A stretch of 64,000 bases of DNA. It comes from Prado023 sp963774745. Its GTDB lineage: Bacteria; Actinomycetota; Actinomycetes; S36-B12; CAIYMF01. Location: positions 186,001 to 250,000 of the forward strand of contig CAVZGE010000002.1 in NCBI GenBank assembly GCA_963774745.1, in the 5' to 3' direction. A program made the translations under genes and the position numbers. The notes beneath the pieces are model-generated. The model had not been told where the DNA came from. It ran no database searches and worked only from the letters and a program-made list of their open reading frames with translations. The first letter of the stretch is position 1, and each line of letters begins with the position of its first letter. Below are positions 38,308 through 47,571 of this stretch, in pieces.

Positions 38308-38919
38308 TTACCCCCGGCGGAGGGTCCCTCCGCCCAGGTGCGTGCGGGCCCAGGCGTGCATGGCGATCGCGGCGGCCGCAGCCACGTTGATCGAGCGGGT
38401 GGAGCCGTACTGGCTGATCGACAGGACCGCCCCGGCGCCGGCCAGGGCCTGCGGGCTCAGCCCCGGTCCCTCCTGGCCGAACAGCAGGACGCATCCGCGG
38501 GGAAGCGGGTACTCGTCGATCGGCACCGCACCGGGCACCACGTCGATGGCCAGGATCGGCAGGCCGGCCGCCCGCGCCCAGGCAGCAAGGTCCGCCGGAT
38601 CGGGATGGTGGGTGATGCTCAGGTAGGCATCGGTGACCATGGCCCCACGCCGGTTCCAACGTCGCCGACCCACGACGTGGACGCCGGCGACGTTGAACGC
38701 GTTGGCCGTGCGCACGATCGAGCCGATGTTGAGGTCGTGCTCGATGTTCTCGATCGCCACGTGCAGCGGGGAGCGCCGGGTGTCGAGGTCGGCCACGATC
38801 GCCTCGACCGTCCAGTACCGGTAGGGATCGATCACGTTGCGGGCGTCGCCCTGGGCCAGCAGGTCCCGGTCCAGCCGTGGGTCGTCCGGCCAGGGCAGGG
38901 GGTGGGGTCCGACGGGCAC
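38308..38919 (-). CDS. TrmH/SpoU family RNA methyltransferase
   Basis: The 203-residue SPOUT-fold enzyme has motif 1 IEHDLNIGSIVRTANAF, motif 2 CVLLFGQEGPGLS and motif 3 LSISQYGSTRSINVAAAAAI. It methylates rRNA or tRNA; the target is unknown. GTG 38919 lies 7 nt after TACCCT (38927-38932). The frame is open upstream but runs through the tRNA-Ser gene on the other strand. Confidence 0.9.
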   Translation of the reverse strand: MPVGPHPLPWPDDPRLDRDLLAQGDARNVIDPYRYWTVEAIVADLDTRRSPLHVAIENIEHDLNIGSIVRTANAFNVAGVHVVGRRRWNRRGAMVTDAYLSITHHPDPADLAAWARAAGLPILAIDVVPGAVPIDEYPLPRGCVLLFGQEGPGLSPQALAGAGAVLSISQYGSTRSINVAAAAAIAMHAWARTHLGGGTLRRG

Positions 38920-38981
38920 GACGCCAAGGGTACGAGGGCCGCGATTTCCGCCGCGGGTCCACCGCCCGTAGGATTCTCTGC

Positions 38982-39072
38982 GGTGGCGTGTCCGAGCGGC
39001 CAAAGGAGCACGACTCGAAATCGTGTGTGGGTGATGAGCCCACCGTGGGTTCGAATCCCACCGCCACCGCCA
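38982..39072 (+). tRNA. tRNA-Ser (CGA)
   Basis: This class II tRNA has a long variable arm (TGTGGGTGATGAGCCCACC region), acceptor GGTGGCG pairing with CGCCACC, anticodon CGA in the loop CTCGAAA, and T loop GTTCGAATC. The CCA end is encoded (39070-39072). Confidence 0.96.
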
Positions 39073-39107
39073 GACAGGCGAACCGACCCCGCTGGGTCGC
39101 ACGGCCC

Positions 39108-39130
39108 GGGCCCGATCACGGTCCGGGCCC
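39108..39130 (+). terminator. Hairpin after tRNA-Ser
   Basis: GGGCCCG (39108-39114) and CGGGCCC (39124-39130) form a 7-bp stem with a 9-nt loop about 35 bp after tRNA-Ser. No T-run follows. Confidence 0.45.
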
Positions 39131-39139
39131 TCGTGCGTC

Positions 39140-39175
39140 CTGGGCCGGAGGCACGACCTGGGCCGGAGGCACGAC
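39140..39175. repeat. 18-bp perfect tandem duplication upstream of ferritin
   Basis: The 18-bp unit CTGGGCCGGAGGCACGAC occurs twice in a row (39140-39157, 39158-39175). It lies about 95 bp upstream of the ferritin start and just upstream of a TAGGCT hexamer, so it could affect promoter activity. Confidence 0.7.
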
Positions 39176-39270
39176 CTCGTCCCCGACCGCGACGTCGTCC
39201 CGGGCGTAGGCTGGTGGCCGATCGCGTGCGTCCCACGGTCACCTCCGACCCCGATGTCCCAGGAGTCCCC

Positions 39271-39798
39271 ATGAGCCCCGTCCACGACCTGCTCACCGAA
39301 CAGATCGGGCACGAGTTCTTCGCGTCCCAGCAGTACGTCGCCATCGCCGTCTGGTACGACCAGCAGGCCCTGCCGCAGCTCGCCGCCCACTTCTACGCCC
39401 AGGCGGTCGAGGAGCGCAACCACGCGATGATGATCGTGCAGTACCTGATGGACCGGGAGGCCGACGTGGTGATCCCCGGGGTGCCCGTGGTGCGCAACGA
39501 GTTCACGTCCGTGGTCGAGCCGTTGGAGCTGGCCCTGGCCCAGGAGCGCCTGGTCACCTCGCAGTTCGAGGCGCTCATCGCCCTTGCCCGGGCGGAGTCG
39601 GACTATCTCGGCGAGCAGTTCATGCACTGGTTCCTCAAGGAGCAGGTCGAGGAGGTCGCGTCGATCTCCACCCTGTTGCAGGTGGCCCGGCGCGTGGGCG
39701 ACAACGTGATGCTCCTCGAGGACTACCTGGCCCGCGAGGCCGGTTCCGGTGGGGGTGTGGATCCGACGGCGCCCTCGGCGGCCGGCGGGGCGCTGTAG
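39271..39798 (+). CDS. Ferritin (BfrB type)
   Basis: This iron-storage protein of 175 residues has a four-helix bundle with ferroxidase ligands in LLTEQIGHEFFASQQYVAI, the AVEERNHAMMIVQYL helix and LKEQVEEVASISTLL. There is no haem-ligand Met in the usual bacterioferritin position, so it is a ferritin rather than a haem bacterioferritin. ATG 39271 follows AGGAG. The frame is open far upstream, but that part is non-coding and tRNA sequence. Confidence 0.94.
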   Translation: MSPVHDLLTEQIGHEFFASQQYVAIAVWYDQQALPQLAAHFYAQAVEERNHAMMIVQYLMDREADVVIPGVPVVRNEFTSVVEPLELALAQERLVTSQFEALIALARAESDYLGEQFMHWFLKEQVEEVASISTLLQVARRVGDNVMLLEDYLAREAGSGGGVDPTAPSAAGGAL

Positions 39799-39852
39799 GC
39801 CGGCCCGGCACGCCCGGAGCGAGTTACACCGGCGTAGTTACACAGGTGTGAG

Positions 39853-39872
39853 TTATCCCCAGGTGTGGATGA
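39853..39872. promoter_or_regulatory. Inverted DnaA-box-like pair upstream of dnaX
   Basis: TTATCCCCA (39853-39861) and TGTGGATGA (39864-39872) face each other across 2 bp, each with one mismatch to the consensus box. Just upstream GTTACAC is repeated (from 39823 and 39837). The cluster lies about 90 bp before the dnaX start and may regulate dnaX. Confidence 0.4.
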
Positions 39873-39964
39873 CTTGGGGATGATGGATCCCGGCCACGGT
39901 TGTCACCCGGGGTGGCCCCGACGGCTTGCGGGTGTTGTCGGCGGGCACCGTTAGGGTGAGCGAC

Positions 39965-42153
39965 GTGGCACTGGCGCTCTACCGGACCTACCGGCCGGGC
40001 TCGCTGGCTGAGGTGATCGGCCAGGAGCACGTGACCGAGCCGCTGGCGCGCGCCCTCGAATCGGGCCGGATCCACCACGCCTACCTGTTCTCCGGTCCGC
40101 GGGGCTGTGGGAAGACGTCCACCGCCCGGATCATGGCCCGATCGCTCAACTGCGAGCAGGGACCCACGCCCGAGCCGTGCGGCACCTGTCGCAGCTGCGT
40201 GGAGCTGGCGCCGAACGGTCCGGGGTCGATCGACGTCGTGGAGATGGACGCTGCGACCCACGGGCTGGTCGACGACGCCCGGGATCTGCGCGAGAAGGCC
40301 ACCTATGCCCCCGCCGCGAGCCGGTTCAAGGTCTACATCATCGACGAGGCCCATCAGCTGAGCACGTCGGCCGCCAACGCCCTGCTGAAGATCGTCGAGG
40401 AGCCCCCGCCGCACGTGCGGTTCATCTTCGCGACGACCGAGCCGGACAAGATCATCACGACGATCCGCTCGCGGACGTTCCACTACGGTTTCCGGCTCGT
40501 GCCCGCTCGCACCCTGGCCGAGCACCTCGGCTCGGTCTGCCAGTCGGAGGGCATCCCGGCGGAGGCCCCTGCGCTGGCGCTCGTGGCCCGGGCTGGTGCC
40601 GGCAGTGTCCGTGACAGCCTGTCCGTCCTGGGTCAGCTTCTGGCCGGGGCTGGCCCCGCAGGCCTGACCTATTCCGACGCGGTCACCGCCCTCGGCCTGA
40701 CCGACACGAGCCTGATCGACGAGTTCGTCGCGGCTCTGTCGTCGGGGTCAGCGGCTGACATGTTCGGGATCGTGGACGTCGTGATCTCAGCGGGCCACGA
40801 CCCGCGCAGGTTCGTCACCGACATCCTGGACCGGCTTCGGGACCTGATCATCCTGCGTGCCGACCATGAGGCCCTGACCAAGGGCCTCATCGACGTCCCG
40901 GACGACGAGGGCCAGCGGATGGTGGCCCAGGCCCAGTCCCTGGGACTGGCGGAACTGTCCCAGGCCGCCGACCTCGTCAGCGTGGGGCTCGGCCAGATCA
41001 AGGGTGCAACGGCTCCCCGACTGCAGCTCGAACTCCTCTGTGCCCGCCTGGCGCTCCCCGGCCCACCCGAGGACCTCAGCGCACTCCTGGCCCGCATGGA
41101 CCGCCTCGAGCGCATCGGCAGCCCCTCGGCAGGATCGGGCCACGCGGCAGACCCGTCCGGGGGAGCACCCCGCCGGCGCGCGGCACCGCCGAGCGTCACC
41201 GATGGCGCCCCTGTCACCGATGGCGTGCCTGCTGATGCCGAACCCGCCGCGTCCGGCGCGCAGCACGCGGTTCCGCCAACCGGTCCGGGTCCGCGCGCGC
41301 CGGGCCCGGTGGCACCGACAGCCCCTCCGCGTCGGCCGGAGCTCAGCCGGGACTCGGCCGCGCCGACCGCCGCGCCGCCGCCGCTCGGCCGCGCCCGGCC
41401 GTCGCCCCGGGTCCGGCTGCGGCGCCCCGTGGTGGCGTGGCCGGAGGGCTGTCGCCAACTGCCTCGGAGGCAGCGGGTTCCCCGACCGGTCCGCCGGCAC
41501 CGCCGGTGGAGGCCGCCGCCACTGTCCGGCCCGAGGACGCCCGGGGCAGCGCCCCCGATGCCGGTGCAACCGCGGGCGACGACATGGCGATCACCCGGAT
41601 CCGGGAGGCGTGGCCAACGATCCTGGAGCGATTGGCAGCCTCGAGCCGGGTCGCCTGGACCGCCTTCCACGGGGCCACCCCGGTCTCGTGCACCAACGGA
41701 GCCCTGGCGGTGGCCGTCGCCGAGCCGGGGAATGTGCGGGCGATCGCGCAGCGAGGCCATGACGAACGGCTGCGGCAGGTCCTCATCGACGTCCTGGCCC
41801 TGGACCTCTCGATCGATGTCCTGCACGACCCCGAGCCGGCCCGGCCGGCCCCACCTGACACCGCGGGGCGCCCCGCGGCGCACGCCACCGCGCGGGGCAC
41901 ACCCACCGCGAGCGGGCCGGCCGCGGCCGGTGGGACGCCGCGCGGAGCCTCGCCGGGGGGAGCGCATCCCACGGCCCCGGCAGGGCGCCCGGCGGACGTG
42001 GTCCGGGAGGCCGGTTCCGCGCCGGCCGAGGCTGACGTTGCCGATGAGCCGAGCCCCGACGATCCGGACCTGGACCCGGGGGGCGCGCAGGGCCTGGCCC
42101 TGATCACCCGGGAGCTCGGCGCCCGGCCCATCGGCGAGATCGACCACTCCTAG
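39965..42153 (+). CDS. dnaX: DNA polymerase III gamma/tau subunit, interrupted by a frameshift
   Basis: DnaX is the clamp-loader ATPase. Frame 1 gives the AAA+ part: YRTYRPGSLAEVIGQEHV, Walker A GPRGCGKTSTAR, zinc Cys cluster (CEQGPTPEPCGTCRSC), Walker B region VYIIDEAHQLS and SRTFHYGF. The homologous C-terminal part (ITRIREAWPTILERLA, ending GEIDHS) continues in the -1 frame from somewhere in 41350-41440, a Pro/Ala linker. One missing base there explains it; the CCCC run at about 41404 is a candidate. No slippery heptamer was seen. Without correction the first frame runs out of frame to 42103. GTG 39965 lies 7 nt after TAGGGT (39952-39957). Confidence 0.9.
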
Positions 42154-42162
42154 GGGCCGGGC

Positions 42163-42768
42163 ATGTACGAGGGGATCATCCAGGACGTCATCGACGGCCT
42201 CAGCCGGCTGCCCGGCATCGGGCCGAAGGGCGCGCAGCGGATCGCGTTCCACCTGCTCAAGGCCGATCCGCAGGAGGTCGCGGACCTCGCCGAGGCCCTG
42301 CTCACGCTGCGCGAGAAGGTCCAGTTCTGCGAGATCTGCGGCAACGTGTCCCAGGAGCGGACGTGCTCGATCTGCCGGGACCCCCGCCGCGACCCGTCCC
42401 TGCTGTGCGTCGTCGAGGAGAGCAAGGACGTCGTCGCGATCGAGCGCACCCGGGAGTTCCGGGGTCGCTACCACGTCCTCGGTGGGGCGATCAGCCCGAT
42501 GGAGGGGATCGGCCCGGACGACCTGCGGATCAGGGAGCTGATGGCGCGCCTCGCGGACGGAACGGTCGTCGAGGTGATCCTGGCCACGGATCCGAACCTG
42601 GAGGGCGAGGCCACCGCCACGTATCTTGCGCGCCTGATGAGCACGCTGGGCCTGGCCGTGTCACGGTTGGCCAGTGGACTGCCCGTTGGGGGCGACCTCG
42701 AGTTCGCCGACGAGGTCACCCTCGGCCGGGCATTCGAGGGACGACGACGGATCGGAGGGCTGGCATGA
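42163..42768 (+). CDS. recR: Recombination mediator RecR
   Basis: RecR works with RecF and RecO to load RecA. The 201-residue protein has the HhH region LSRLPGIGPKGAQRIAFHLL, the zinc finger CEICGNVSQERTCSIC, and the TOPRIM domain (VVEESKDVVAIERT, YHVLGGAISPMEGIGP). It starts 9 bp after dnaX. The ybaB/ebfC gene that usually separates dnaX and recR is missing. Its stop overlaps the DUF5063 ATG. Confidence 0.97.
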   Translation: MYEGIIQDVIDGLSRLPGIGPKGAQRIAFHLLKADPQEVADLAEALLTLREKVQFCEICGNVSQERTCSICRDPRRDPSLLCVVEESKDVVAIERTREFRGRYHVLGGAISPMEGIGPDDLRIRELMARLADGTVVEVILATDPNLEGEATATYLARLMSTLGLAVSRLASGLPVGGDLEFADEVTLGRAFEGRRRIGGLA

Positions 42769-43367
42769 GCGTCGACGAGGCACCCATGGAGGGCGCGATG
42801 GCGGTGCTCACCACGCCGGCCACTCCCGTCGAGGACGACCTGGTCACCCTGGCTGACGGCCTGGCCGACGCGTCGGCCCGGTTCGTGCAGGCCACCGAGG
42901 CCGTGGCGGCGGGGATCGGCGAGGAGCACGCGATCGCGATCCTGCTCCTCGAGGTGTCCGACGTCCTGGCCATGGGCGCGCGCCTGGGCGCGATCGACGA
43001 CGTCGTGCCCGAGGGTCGCTTCGAGCCGGATGCGGGGGTCGAGCCCGACGTCGACCGCCTCCGGGCTGCCCTGGCCGAGCGGCTGGCGCCCGTCGACTCC
43101 TACATCGAGGTCTTCGATCCCTACGCCAGCCCCGAACTGGTCTCCGGCAGGCTCTCCGATGACCTCACGGCCATCGTCTCCGACCTCCTGCACGGCCTGG
43201 CCCACCACACGGCCGGGCGAACCCTGGAGGCACTGTGGTGGTGGCAGACGACCTACCTGAACTCGTGGGGTGACTCGGGGGCGATGGCGCTGCGGGCGCT
43301 TCGGTCCCTGGTCTCCCATGTGCGTGCTGGTGCCCCGCTCGAGGTGACCGGCGAATCGGCGGAGTAG
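42765..43367 (+). CDS. DUF5063 family protein
   Basis: The 200-residue, mainly acidic and helical protein has the DUF5063 pattern (YIEVFDPYASPELVSGRLSD, LLHGLAHHTAGRTLEALWWW, YLNSWGDSGAMALRALRSL). The family follows recR in many Actinobacteria; its function is unknown. ATG 42765 overlaps the recR stop (ATGA), so the two are coupled. Confidence 0.85.
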   Translation: MSVDEAPMEGAMAVLTTPATPVEDDLVTLADGLADASARFVQATEAVAAGIGEEHAIAILLLEVSDVLAMGARLGAIDDVVPEGRFEPDAGVEPDVDRLRAALAERLAPVDSYIEVFDPYASPELVSGRLSDDLTAIVSDLLHGLAHHTAGRTLEALWWWQTTYLNSWGDSGAMALRALRSLVSHVRAGAPLEVTGESAE

Positions 43368-43493
43368 GCGCTCCCTCGGGCTACCCGCGCCCACGGGTCA
43401 GCGGCGTTGCGCAGCACGATCCGGGCGGCGCCGCGCCGAACCCCTAGAATTGGGTCCCGGAGCGCCGCAGACCACAACCGGGAGCAGACGAGC

Positions 43494-44789
43494 ATGGCCC
43501 TGATCGTCCAGAAGTACGGGGGATCCTCCGTCGCCGACGCTGCCAGCGTGCGCCGCGTGGCCAGGCGCATCGTGGACACCAAGCGGGCCGGCAACGACGT
43601 CGTGGTGGTCGTGTCGGCGATGGGGGACTCCACCGACGAGCTGCTCGACCTGGCCAACGAGGTCAGCCCCAATCCGCCGGGACGCGAGCTCGACATGCTG
43701 CTGACCGCCGGTGAGCGCATCTCGATGGCGGTGCTGGCGATGGCGATCCACGACCTGGGCGAGGAGGGTCGGTCCTACACCGGGTCCCAGGCGGGGCTCA
43801 TCACCGACTCCGCGCACGGCGCTGCCCGGATCATCGACGTGACCCCGGGACGGATCCGGCACGCGATCGCCGACGGGGCCATCCCGATCGTCGCGGGCTT
43901 CCAAGGGGTGTCCTACGACAGCAAGGACATCACGACCCTGGGTCGCGGCGGCTCGGACACCACGGCTGTTGCCCTCGCGGCTGCCCTCGAGGCTGACGTG
44001 TGCGAGATCTACACCGACGTCGACGGCGTGTTCTCCGCTGACCCCCGGGTGGTCCCGGCGGCTCGTCAGGTGCCCCGGATCAGCTACGAGGAGATGCTCG
44101 AGCTGGCGGCTGCCGGTGCCAAGGTGCTGCACCTGCGGTGCGTGGAGTACGCCCGCCGGGCCGACATGCCGATCCACGTGCGGTCCTCCTTCTCGGACAA
44201 GCAGGGCACCTGGGTCATCAACTCGACCGCGTCGCTGCCTGCAGCGGCCGATCCCGCCGAAGGGGCGACTGTGGAGCAACCGATCATCGCGGGGGTCGCC
44301 CATGACCTCAACGACTGCAAGATCACCGTGGTCGGCGTGCCCGACCTCCCCGGTGAGGCCGCCCAGATCTTCCAGGCGGTCGCCGACGCCGGGGTGAACG
44401 TCGACATGATCGTCCAGAACGTCTCCCTGGGGGAGGACGCGCGCACCGATGTGACGTTCACGTGCCCGGTCGCCTCGCGTCAGGATGCGCTCGATGCCCT
44501 GCGCGCGGTGCAGGAGCAGATCGGGTTCGAGGACCTGGCCTTCGACGACGGGATCGCCAAGGTGTCGCTCGTCGGTGCGGGCATGCGGACCGACCCGGGT
44601 GTCTCGGCGACGTTCTTCCGGGCCATGGCGGAGGCGGGCATCAACATCACGATGATCACCACCTCCGAGATCCGGATCTCCGTGGTGACCAGCACGGACG
44701 TGGCCGCCGAGGCCGTGCGTGCCCTGCACACCGCATTCGGGCTGGATGCCGACGGCGAGGCCGTCGTCTACGGGGGGACGGGCCGATGA
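43494..44789 (+). CDS. lysC: Aspartate kinase
   Basis: The enzyme phosphorylates aspartate, the first step to lysine, threonine, methionine and DAP. The kinase domain has the N-terminal KYGGSSVA motif, FQGVSYDSKDITTLGRGGSD and EIYTDVDGVFSADPR; two ACT regulatory domains follow (KITVVGVPDLPGEAAQIFQ; VSLVGAGMRTDPGVSATFF). An in-frame GTG at 44271 preceded by AAGGGG could start the separate beta (regulatory) subunit, as in corynebacteria. A TAGAAT -10 lies at 43445-43450. The stop overlaps asd. Confidence 0.97.
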   Translation: MALIVQKYGGSSVADAASVRRVARRIVDTKRAGNDVVVVVSAMGDSTDELLDLANEVSPNPPGRELDMLLTAGERISMAVLAMAIHDLGEEGRSYTGSQAGLITDSAHGAARIIDVTPGRIRHAIADGAIPIVAGFQGVSYDSKDITTLGRGGSDTTAVALAAALEADVCEIYTDVDGVFSADPRVVPAARQVPRISYEEMLELAAAGAKVLHLRCVEYARRADMPIHVRSSFSDKQGTWVINSTASLPAAADPAEGATVEQPIIAGVAHDLNDCKITVVGVPDLPGEAAQIFQAVADAGVNVDMIVQNVSLGEDARTDVTFTCPVASRQDALDALRAVQEQIGFEDLAFDDGIAKVSLVGAGMRTDPGVSATFFRAMAEAGINITMITTSEIRISVVTSTDVAAEAVRALHTAFGLDADGEAVVYGGTGR

Positions 44790-45823
44790 GCGTCACTGTT
44801 GCGGTCGTGGGGGCCACCGGCCAGGTCGGGGGCGTGATGCGCCGCCTGCTCGACGAGTCCGGGATCGACGTGGGTGCCGTCCGGTACTTCGCCAGTGCCC
44901 GGTCGGCGGGCACCACGCTGCCCTGGCGTGGCACCGAGGTCGTCGTGGAGGATGCCGCCACCGCAGACCCGTCCGGCATCGACATCGCGCTCTTCTCCGC
45001 CGGGGGGGCGACCTCAAGGGCGCTGGCACCGGTGTTCGCAGCCGCCGGTGCGGTCGTGATCGACAACTCCTCGGCATGGCGGATGGACCCCGATGTCCCC
45101 CTGGTCGTGTCCGAGGTCAACCCCCAGGCCCTGGCCGCCATCCCGAAGGGGATCGTGGCCAACCCGAACTGCACCACGATGGCAGCCATGCCAGTTCTTG
45201 CCCCGCTGCATGCTGAGGCCGGGCTCCGCCGGTTGGTCGTGAGCACCTACCAGGCGGTCTCCGGCAGCGGGCTGGCCGGCGTCGAGGAGCTCGCCGGGCA
45301 GGTCCGGGCCGCAGTGACCCAGGACCTGACCGCGCTGACCCATGACGGCTCCGCGGTGACCCTCCCGGCTGCGACGAAGTACGTCGCCCCCATCGCGTTC
45401 GACGTGATCCCCCTCGCGGGCAGCATCGTGGACGACGGCTCCGGGGAGACCGACGAGGAGCAGAAGCTGCGCAACGAGTCGCGCAAGATCCTCGGGATCC
45501 CGGATCTCGCAGTCTCGGGCACGTGCGTGCGCGTGCCGGTGTTCACCGGCCACAGCCTGAGCATCAACGCGGAGTTCGACCGGCCCCTATCGGTGGAACG
45601 GGCCCGTGAGCTGCTGGCCAATGCCCCGGGGGTTGCCTGGTCCGACGTTCCCACACCGCTTCAGGCGGCAGGGGCGGATCCGACCTACGTGGGACGACTG
45701 CGCCGTGACCCCGGCGTCCCGGATGGGCGGGGACTGGCCCTGTTCCTGTCCAATGACAACCTGCGCAAGGGGGCGGCACTGAACGCGGTGCAGATCGCAG
45801 CACTCCTGGCCGAGCGATCCTGA
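44786..45823 (+). CDS. asd: Aspartate-semialdehyde dehydrogenase
   Basis: Asd reduces aspartyl phosphate made by LysC. It has the NADP-binding VGATGQVGGVMRRLL, the catalytic Cys in ANPNCTTMA, and the VFTGHSLSINAEF motif with the active-site His. The length of 345 residues is normal. ATG 44786 overlaps the lysC stop (ATGA). Confidence 0.97.
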   Translation: MSVTVAVVGATGQVGGVMRRLLDESGIDVGAVRYFASARSAGTTLPWRGTEVVVEDAATADPSGIDIALFSAGGATSRALAPVFAAAGAVVIDNSSAWRMDPDVPLVVSEVNPQALAAIPKGIVANPNCTTMAAMPVLAPLHAEAGLRRLVVSTYQAVSGSGLAGVEELAGQVRAAVTQDLTALTHDGSAVTLPAATKYVAPIAFDVIPLAGSIVDDGSGETDEEQKLRNESRKILGIPDLAVSGTCVRVPVFTGHSLSINAEFDRPLSVERARELLANAPGVAWSDVPTPLQAAGADPTYVGRLRRDPGVPDGRGLALFLSNDNLRKGAALNAVQIAALLAERS

Positions 45824-45888
45824 CCCGGCCGGGCGCTGGCCGCGGTTTGGGCTGGGGGACGGCGTACGGCTAGAATCGGGCGCGCGAA

Positions 45889-45962
<74 letters not shown>

Positions 45963-45967
45963 CACAC

Positions 45968-46004
45968 GAGAAGGGCCCCGGGGCTTGTCCCCGGGGCCCT
46001 TCTC
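45968..46004 (+). terminator. Hairpin terminator after tRNA-Pro
   Basis: A perfect 16-bp stem (GAGAAGGGCCCCGGGG and its complement) with a 5-nt loop lies 5 bp after tRNA-Pro. It may also serve the convergent metallophosphoesterase gene. Confidence 0.75.
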
Positions 46005-46097
46005 ATGTGGACGGTACTGGCGGGGTTCGGGAGGAGGCCGCGAAGCGGCCGACGGCTCCCGCCATCCATGTGCCGGACCTGATCGCGCCGCCGCCGG

Positions 46098-47009
46098 CTA
46101 CGCCGCCTCGACCGTGAGCACCGTCGCCTCGGGTCGACACGCCAGCCGGATCGGCGTGTAGGGGCTCGTCCCGAGTCCGGCTGAGACGTGCAGGGCCGAC
46201 TCCCGCCAGCGCGACAGGCCCTTGGCCTGGCTGCGCGGCAGGTCGCAGTTGGTGACCAGCGCGCCGACCCACGGCAGGCAGACCTGGCCACCGTGGGTGT
46301 GCCCGGCCAGGATCAGGTCGGACCCGTCGCCGGCCATGGCGTCGAGGATCCGGCGGTACGGGGCGTGGGCGACGCCGAGTCGCAGGTCGGCGTCGGGATC
46401 GAACGGCCCGGCGACGTCGGCATACCGGTCCCGGCCGATGTGCGGGTCGTCCACCCCGCGGGCGTCGATGCGCCAGCCGCGGACCGTGAGCTCAGCGGTC
46501 TCGTTGTCCAGGTCGTGCCAACCGGCGGCGGCCAGGCCCTCGTTGAGGGCCATGATGTCGATCCTCGGCCGCTTGGTGCGCAGCTCGCTGGGGCCGGTCA
46601 GGTACTTGGCCGGGTTGGCGCGCGCAGGGGCGTAGTAGTCGTTCGAGCCCCGCACGAACACCCCCGGGCGATCCAGGAGCGGCTCGAGGGCCTGCAGCGC
46701 CAGCTGGGGCCCAACCGCGTCTCCGGTGAAGTCCCCGGTCACGACGGTCAGGTCCACCTCGAGATCCCCGAGGGAGCGGATCCAGGCGATCCGATCGGAG
46801 TCCCGTGGGGACAGGTGCAGGTCCGACAGGTGCAGGATGCGCAGCGTTCGGGGGCGATCGCCGGTCCGCTCGGAGGGCCGGCGCAACCGCACCTCGGACC
46901 GGCGCAGCGTGTACTGGCGGGCCTCCCAGAGGCTGTAGGCGGTGGTTGCCGCCCCGAGCGCCAGGAGCGAGCCCGCTGCGGCCAGGGAGGTCCGGGTGGC
47001 TGACGGCAT
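46098..47009 (-). CDS. Membrane-anchored metallophosphoesterase (Rv3683-like)
   Basis: The 303-residue protein has an N-terminal hydrophobic anchor and the calcineurin-like metal motifs LHLSDLHLSPRD, VVTGDFTGD, RGSNDYYAP (in place of GNHD) and LAGHTHGGQVCLPW. It probably faces outwards and cleaves a phosphoester; the substrate is unknown. It is next to the PBP block as in mycobacteria. ATG 47009 was chosen over ATG 47036. Confidence 0.88.
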   Translation of the reverse strand: MPSATRTSLAAAGSLLALGAATTAYSLWEARQYTLRRSEVRLRRPSERTGDRPRTLRILHLSDLHLSPRDSDRIAWIRSLGDLEVDLTVVTGDFTGDAVGPQLALQALEPLLDRPGVFVRGSNDYYAPARANPAKYLTGPSELRTKRPRIDIMALNEGLAAAGWHDLDNETAELTVRGWRIDARGVDDPHIGRDRYADVAGPFDPDADLRLGVAHAPYRRILDAMAGDGSDLILAGHTHGGQVCLPWVGALVTNCDLPRSQAKGLSRWRESALHVSAGLGTSPYTPIRLACRPEATVLTVEAA

Positions 47010-47098
47010 GCCGCCAGTCTGGCAGGGGCCGCCCACTGAATGGGCCCCAGTGCATGGCCGTGGGCGCGTGCAGCGCGGGAACCCAGCACAATGAGGCC

Positions 47099-47560
47099 AT
47101 GAGCACCCTGAAGGAGACCCTCCAGTCCGACCTCACCACCGCCATCCGCAGCCGCGACGAGCTCACGTCGGCGACCCTGCGGATGGCACTGACGGCGGTG
47201 ACCACCGAGGAGGTCGCCGGCAAGTCGGCGCGTACGCTCAGCGACTCGGAGGTCATGGCGGTCCTGACGAAGGAGGCCAAGAAGCGCCGTGAGGCTGCTG
47301 CTGCCTTCACCGACGCCGCACGGCCGGAGCTCGCGGAACGGGAGATGGCCGAACTCGGCGTCCTGACCCGGTACCTGCCCGACCCGCTGACGCCCGAGGA
47401 GGTCGCCGCGATGGTCGAGGCCGCCGTGGCGCGAGTCGCCGACGACGGGGTGACCGGCATGCCGGCGATGGGTCGCGTCATGAAGGAGCTGACGGCGCAG
47501 ACCGCCGGCCGCTTCGACGGCGGCCAGCTGGCGGCGATGGTCCGAGCAGCGTTGGGCTGA
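47099..47560 (+). CDS. GatB/YqeY domain protein
   Basis: The 153-residue helical protein (MSTLKETLQSDLTTAIRSRD, LRMALTAVTTEEVAG, RYLPDPLTPEEVAAMV, GRVMKELTAQTAGRFDG) belongs to the YqeY family, which shares the tRNA-binding tail domain of GatB. Its function is not settled. ATG 47099 lies 6 nt after CACAAT. It is convergent with the PBP gene. Confidence 0.9.
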   Translation: MSTLKETLQSDLTTAIRSRDELTSATLRMALTAVTTEEVAGKSARTLSDSEVMAVLTKEAKKRREAAAAFTDAARPELAEREMAELGVLTRYLPDPLTPEEVAAMVEAAVARVADDGVTGMPAMGRVMKELTAQTAGRFDGGQLAAMVRAALG

Positions 47561-47571
47561 CCGGGTGGGTC

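Noticed and set aside
37651..39270. Long plus-strand upstream extension of the ferritin frame
   Set aside because: It runs through the complement of the DedA and TrmH genes and through tRNA-Ser; ferritin homology begins at ATG 39271 with its own AGGAG.
39799..39964. SRP RNA (ffs) upstream of dnaX, as in some Actinobacteria
   Set aside because: I looked for the conserved SRP apical loop sequence on both strands here and near tRNA-Ser and did not find it.
41340..41440. Programmed -1 frameshift in dnaX as the favoured explanation
   Set aside because: No X-XXY-YYZ slippery heptamer or AAAAAAG-like run is visible in the zero frame; an indel is simpler. It is kept only as an alternative.
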